The notes beneath the pieces were generated by a model, which was given only the letters and a program-made list of their open reading frames with translations, was not told the origin of the DNA and did not search any database. DNA of 64,000 nt from the NCBI RefSeq assembly GCF_010500995.1, contig NZ_QVMK01000008.1, positions 1-64,000 of the forward strand, in the 5' to 3' direction. A program made the translations under genes and the position numbers. Below, piece by piece: positions 60,004 through 64,000 of this stretch; the stretch's first letter is position 1, and each line of letters opens with the position of its first letter. This DNA comes from Bacteroides sp. 224. GTDB taxonomy: Bacteria; Bacteroidota; Bacteroidia; Bacteroidales; Bacteroidaceae.

Positions 60004-62601
60004 ATGAACTTTAATAACTTTACAATTAAATCGCAAGAGGCTGTACAAGAGGCAATAAACCTTGTACAAGCTCATGGGCAACAAGCTATTGAAACTGCCC
60101 ATTTATTACATGGGGTAATGAAGGTGGGAGAAAATGTAACCAATTTCATTTTTCAGAAGTTAGGAATGAATGGTAACCAAATTGCTTTGGTGCTTGATAA
60201 AGAAATAGATTCTTTACCGAAGGTATCCGGAGGAGATGGTAATCCTTATTTAAGTAGAGACACAAACAATGTTTTGCAAAAGGCCAATCAATATGCCAAA
60301 GAAATGGGCGATGAGTATGTGGCTTTGGAACATTTGCTGCTTGCTTTACTCACCGTTAAAAGTACGGTTTCTACTATACTGAAAGATGCAGGAATGACAG
60401 AAAAAGAGCTTCGTTCAGCCATTACCGAATTGCGAAAAGGGGAGAAGGTAACTTCCCAGTCTGGCGAAGATACGTATCAGAGTCTGGCGAAATATGCCAT
60501 AAATTTGAATGAATCGGCGAGGAGCGGGAAACTGGACCCCGTTATCGGGCGTGATGAAGAAATACGTCGCGTATTACAGATATTAAGTCGCCGTACCAAG
60601 AATAACCCTATATTAATAGGTGAACCGGGTACTGGTAAGACTGCTATAGTAGAAGGGTTAGCACATCGTATTCTAAGAGGAGACGTACCCGAAAACCTGA
60701 AGAATAAACAAATTTATTCCTTAGATATGGGAGCACTGGTAGCAGGTGCCAAATATAAAGGTGAGTTTGAAGAACGTTTGAAGTCGGTAATCAATGAAGT
60801 CATGAAGTCGGAAGGAGATATCATCCTCTTTATTGATGAGATTCACACATTGGTAGGTGCAGGTAAAGGAGAAGGGGCTATGGATGCCGCCAATATCTTA
60901 AAACCGGCATTGGCTCGTGGTGAACTTCGTTCCATTGGTGCCACAACTTTAGATGAATATCAGAAGTATTTTGAGAAAGACAAAGCACTTGAACGTCGTT
61001 TTCAAACAGTACAAGTAAATGAACCTGATACCATGAGTACCATTTCTATTTTGCGCGGATTGAAAGAACGCTATGAAACTCATCATAAGGTACGTATTAA
61101 AGATGATGCTATCATTGCAGCTGTAGAATTAAGTAATCGTTATATCGCCGATCGCTTTTTGCCGGATAAAGCCATTGACTTAATGGATGAAGCCGCAGCC
61201 AAGTTACGTATGGAAGTAGATTCCGTACCGGAAGGACTCGATGAAATATCCCGTAAGGTAACTCAATTAGAAATTGAACGGGAAGCAATTAAGCGCGAAA
61301 AAGATGAAGTAAAACTTCAACAGCTAAATAGAGAAATCGCGGAACTAAAAGAACAGGAAAACTCGCTGAAAGCGAAATGGCAAAGCGAGAAAGAACTGGT
61401 AAATAAGATTCAGCAGAATAAAGTAATTATTGAGAATCTTAAGTTTGAAGCCGAAAAAGCAGAACGCGAAGGAGATTACGGAAAAGTAGCCGAAATACGC
61501 TATGGTAAACTTCAGGAACTCGATAAAGAGATAGAAGAAACCCAGCAGAAGCTCTATGAATTGCAAGGAGATGCTGCTATGATTAAAGAGGAAGTAGATG
61601 CAGAAGATATTGCAGATGTGGTATCTCGTTGGACTGGAATTCCGGTAAATAAAATGCTGCAAAGCGAGAAAGATAAATTGCTGCATCTGGAAGAAGAACT
61701 GCATAAACGTGTGATAGGTCAGGATGAAGCTATCGAAGCAGTGTCTGATGCGGTTCGTCGTAGTCGTGCCGGATTGCAAGATCCGAAACGTCCGATCGGT
61801 TCCTTTATTTTCCTCGGCACCACCGGGGTAGGTAAAACAGAGTTGGCCAAAGCACTGGCCGAGTTCTTATTTGATGATGAAGGAATGATGACTCGTATTG
61901 ATATGAGTGAGTATCAGGAAAAACATTCAGTGTCTCGCTTGGTAGGAGCCCCTCCGGGGTATGTGGGGTATGATGAAGGCGGACAATTAACAGAAGCCAT
62001 TCGTCGTAAACCTTACTCGGTGGTGCTGTTCGATGAGATTGAGAAAGCTCATCCGGATGTATTCAACATCCTGTTGCAGGTGCTTGATGATGGTCGGTTG
62101 ACTGACAATAAAGGTCGCATCGTGAATTTTAAGAATACCATTATCATCATGACTTCGAATATGGGCAGTTCTTATATTCAAAGTCAAATGGTTAAGATGA
62201 ATGAGAAAAACAAAGAAGCGGTTATTGAAGAAACCAAAGCCGAAGTGATGAATATGTTGAAGAAGACAATTCGTCCCGAATTCCTGAATCGTATTGATGA
62301 AACTATCATGTTCTTACCTTTGTCCGACAAGGAAATTAAGCAGATTGTTTTACTACAGATTAAAGGAGTTCAGAAAATGCTGGCTGATAATGGTGTAAAC
62401 CTCCAGCTGACAGATCAGGCTATAGAGTTTATAGCACAAGCCGGATATGATCCTGAATTTGGTGCACGTCCTGTTAAGAGAGCCATACAGCGTTATTTGT
62501 TGAATGATCTTTCCAAGAAATTGTTGGCACAGGAAGTGGATCGGAATAAACCGATTGTTGTGGATGCTATTGAAGAAGATAAATTGTGGTTTAAGAATTG
62601 A
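60004..62601 (+). CDS. clpB: ATP-dependent disaggregase ClpB
   Basis: 865 residues. Rescues aggregated proteins with DnaK. The N-domain (1-145) is followed by AAA1 with Walker A GEPGTGKT near residue 206 and Walker [10 protein letters not shown] near 276. The coiled-coil middle domain (about 400-540) is typical of ClpB rather than ClpA or ClpC. AAA2 has Walker [10 protein letters not shown] near 606 and the [16 protein letters not shown] loop near 643. A good ribosome site (AAAAGGAGAAAAG) lies before the ATG, unusual among the neighbours and fitting high expression. Confidence 0.97.
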   Translation: MNFNNFTIKSQEAVQEAINLVQAHGQQAIETAHLLHGVMKVGENVTNFIFQKLGMNGNQIALVLDKEIDSLPKVSGGDGNPYLSRDTNNVLQKANQYAKEMGDEYVALEHLLLALLTVKSTVSTILKDAGMTEKELRSAITELRKGEKVTSQSGEDTYQSLAKYAINLNESARSGKLDPVIGRDEEIRRVLQILSRRTKNNPILIGEPGTGKTAIVEGLAHRILRGDVPENLKNKQIYSLDMGALVAGAKYKGEFEERLKSVINEVMKSEGDIILFIDEIHTLVGAGKGEGAMDAANILKPALARGELRSIGATTLDEYQKYFEKDKALERRFQTVQVNEPDTMSTISILRGLKERYETHHKVRIKDDAIIAAVELSNRYIADRFLPDKAIDLMDEAAAKLRMEVDSVPEGLDEISRKVTQLEIEREAIKREKDEVKLQQLNREIAELKEQENSLKAKWQSEKELVNKIQQNKVIIENLKFEAEKAEREGDYGKVAEIRYGKLQELDKEIEETQQKLYELQGDAAMIKEEVDAEDIADVVSRWTGIPVNKMLQSEKDKLLHLEEELHKRVIGQDEAIEAVSDAVRRSRAGLQDPKRPIGSFIFLGTTGVGKTELAKALAEFLFDDEGMMTRIDMSEYQEKHSVSRLVGAPPGYVGYDEGGQLTEAIRRKPYSVVLFDEIEKAHPDVFNILLQVLDDGRLTDNKGRIVNFKNTIIIMTSNMGSSYIQSQMVKMNEKNKEAVIEETKAEVMNMLKKTIRPEFLNRIDETIMFLPLSDKEIKQIVLLQIKGVQKMLADNGVNLQLTDQAIEFIAQAGYDPEFGARPVKRAIQRYLLNDLSKKLLAQEVDRNKPIVVDAIEEDKLWFKN

Positions 62602-62604
62602 TAA

Positions 62605-62764
62605 AGGAGAGGGTGTGTCAAAATGATATTATTTATGATTTGAACACAGAGACACAAAGGCACAGAGAATTTAACTCACTAAGAATGAGAGACTCTGTGC
62701 CTTTGTGTCTCTGTGTTCAAATCGTATTTTATCATTAATTGGGACTTTTGACACATTCTCTTTT
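62605..62764. terminator. long nested hairpin after clpB
   Basis: GGTGTGTCAAAA (about 62612-62622) pairs with TTTTGACACATTCTC (to 62760), the pattern of a terminator ending in TTTTT. Between these arms sits the whole ACACAGAG-type palindrome copy 4, itself nearly perfect, and the short segments joining the two are also partly complementary. Confidence 0.6.
62637..62731. repeat. long ACACAGAG-type palindrome, copy 4
   Basis: A perfect 31-bp stem beginning GATTTGAACACAGAGACACA and closing with its exact complement, around a 33-bp middle containing a second small CACTAAGAATGAG region. The longest of the four copies. Confidence 0.85.
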
Positions 62765-62781
62765 TAAATCATAAAATACAC

Positions 62782-62811
62782 TTTGGGTAATGCAATAACT
62801 GATTATTTTTG
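62782..62811 (+). promoter_or_regulatory. promoter for the esterase-like gene
   Basis: TTTG (62782-62785), an 18-bp spacer and TATTTTTG (62804-62811), an exact match to both boxes with spacing one base short of the usual 19-21. Confidence 0.6.
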
Positions 62812-62837
62812 CATTATTAATCATAATCAAAGTATCA

Positions 62838-64000
62838 ATGAAAAAGTATTTCGTTTGCATCACGTTATTCTTTCTGTTATTTTTGGGAGTTGCTTTTGCT
62901 GAAAATTATCCTCATCAAAGCAATGTACTTTGGGTAACCACTCCCAATCATTCTGATTGGATTTACAAAACCGGAGAAAAGGCAATTGTAACAGTTGCTA
63001 TTTACGAATATGGTATTTTACAAGATAATCTGGTTATAGATTACAGTATTGGTCAGGATTGTCTGGATTCGGACACCAAAGGAAATGTGACACTGAAAGG
63101 AGGCAAAGCTGAAATAGCATTGGGAACCATGAAGAAACCTGGATTTCGCGACTGCGTAATGAGTGTTAAGCTCAAAGGGCAAACGTATAAACATCATATT
63201 AAGGTGGGTTTCTCTCCCGAACAAATTGAGCCTTATACACAGATGCCTAAAGACTTCAAAGATTATTGGAGTAAAGCAATTGAAGAACAGAAGCAATGCC
63301 TGTCAGCTCCCGAAGTTAAATTTGTAGAAGAGTATTCATCCGATAAGGTTGATTGTTATTTAGTTAAATTGCAATGTTATAAACCCGGTAGATATATCTA
63401 TGGATATTTGACAAAACCCAAGAAAGCAGGTAAATATCCGGTGGTGGTATCTCCTCCCGGGGCAGGAGTGAAGCCCATGAACCCACTTAAAACTATTTTC
63501 TATGCGGAATCAGGATGTATTCGTTTTGATATGGAGATTCATGGATTAGATCCGTCGGTAGATGCTCAGACTTATAAAGACATTTCTCGTGCCTTTGGAG
63601 ATCATCATGAAAATGGTTATTTAGCAAATGGAATTACTGATCGGGACACTTATTATATGAAAAAAGTCTATTTGGGCTGTGTGCGTGCCATCGATTATTT
63701 GTCTTCACTACCTGAATGGGATGGTAAAAATATGATTGCTCAAGGTGGAAGCCAGGGAGGAGCTTTAGCGTTGATTTTAGCTGGGCTTGATTCACGCATT
63801 ACTGCGTGTGTGGCTAATCATCCGGCATTGTCTGATATGGCAGGGTATGCAGAGAAAGGATGTACAGGTGGTTATCCTCACTTCGGGCGTAAATACAAAG
63901 GTGTACAACTGACTCCCGAAGTAATTAAAACCCTTTCTTATTATGATGTAGTAAACTTTGCCCGTTGTATTTCAGTTCCTGTTTTTATGACTTGGGGATT
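62838..64000 (+). CDS. acetyl-xylan-esterase-like alpha/beta hydrolase, 3' end outside the window
   Basis: 387 complete codons are visible and the frame is open to the window edge. Signal peptide MKKYFVCITLFFLLFLGVAFA, then a beta-sandwich domain (about 22-115) and an AXE1-type alpha/beta hydrolase domain. Visible motifs are YGYLTKPKKAGKYPVVVSPP near 193, a RAIDYLSSLPEWDG segment and the nucleophile elbow GGSQGG near 305; the Asp and His of the triad are expected beyond the visible part or near its end. AXE1 esterases remove acetyl groups from sugars, so it may act on acetylated glycans. The N-terminal domain is an addition to the usual AXE1. Confidence 0.85.
   Translation, partial: MKKYFVCITLFFLLFLGVAFAENYPHQSNVLWVTTPNHSDWIYKTGEKAIVTVAIYEYGILQDNLVIDYSIGQDCLDSDTKGNVTLKGGKAEIALGTMKKPGFRDCVMSVKLKGQTYKHHIKVGFSPEQIEPYTQMPKDFKDYWSKAIEEQKQCLSAPEVKFVEEYSSDKVDCYLVKLQCYKPGRYIYGYLTKPKKAGKYPVVVSPPGAGVKPMNPLKTIFYAESGCIRFDMEIHGLDPSVDAQTYKDISRAFGDHHENGYLANGITDRDTYYMKKVYLGCVRAIDYLSSLPEWDGKNMIAQGGSQGGALALILAGLDSRITACVANHPALSDMAGYAEKGCTGGYPHFGRKYKGVQLTPEVIKTLSYYDVVNFARCISVPVFMTWG

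Overview
The window looks like a chromosomal segment of a Bacteroides-type member of the Bacteroidales. The evidence is direct. The DNA is AT-rich. Many genes are preceded by the Bacteroidetes -7 promoter box TAnnTTTG and few have a strong Shine-Dalgarno sequence. The gene content includes DUF4290, LruC and YegP-like proteins, many lipoproteins, GH92/GH76/GH78 enzymes and a carboxynorspermidine synthase gene next to bcp and recA. No rRNA, tRNA or CRISPR array was seen.

Layout. 1-1100: edge of an IS66-like element (accessory protein plus the first codons of the next gene), then a gene-poor stretch with repeats. 1132-9963: conserved core genes. nadD, gmk and a YicC-type RNase run leftward; tsaB, DUF4290, murA, rimM, an M23 peptidase, dxr and rseP run rightward. 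10043-14873: a C1 peptidase, a patatin lipase, a newly noted 39-residue membrane protein and an M3 peptidase. 15121-19972: an ECF sigma factor overlapping a membrane TonB-like protein, divergent from a VWA protein carrying the same carboxypeptidase-regulatory module, with a small winged-helix gene on each outer side. 20204-23852: a LytS/LytR-type kinase and regulator, separated by a REP-associated tyrosine transposase with three REP-like repeats. 24011-26103: a VWA lipoprotein, a decayed MGMT/ATL-like gene and a HAD phosphatase.

26123-50337 is a carbohydrate-active region without any SusC/SusD pair. A membrane propeller-AraC regulator diverges from a GH31-GH78 pair. A five-gene leftward cluster (GH92, GH76, ApbE-like, GH42-like, DUF4965/glutaminase-like) diverges from a membrane-tethered Kelch/SARP-like regulator. 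A second DUF4965 paralogue follows a sulfatase, and an aldose 1-epimerase follows that. The enzyme set suggests attack on a decorated mannose- and rhamnose-containing glycan, with the two membrane regulators as likely local switches. This is inference from gene order.

50383-64000: an amidase, an LruC lipoprotein, an orphan FecCD permease, a SanA-like protein, a double-META lipoprotein, a beta-galactosidase C-terminal remnant, carboxynorspermidine synthase, bcp, recA, an unrecognised gene, clpB and the start of an acetyl-xylan-esterase-like gene that runs off the window.

The most unusual signals are: the REP/RAYT unit inside a two-component locus; the membrane-tethered SARP-like regulator; four copies of a long ACACAGAG-type palindrome; arrays of short palindromic units, one at the broken end of the beta-galactosidase remnant; heptamer repeats at the starts of nadD and murA; and a MurA with Asp where most bacteria have the fosfomycin-binding Cys.
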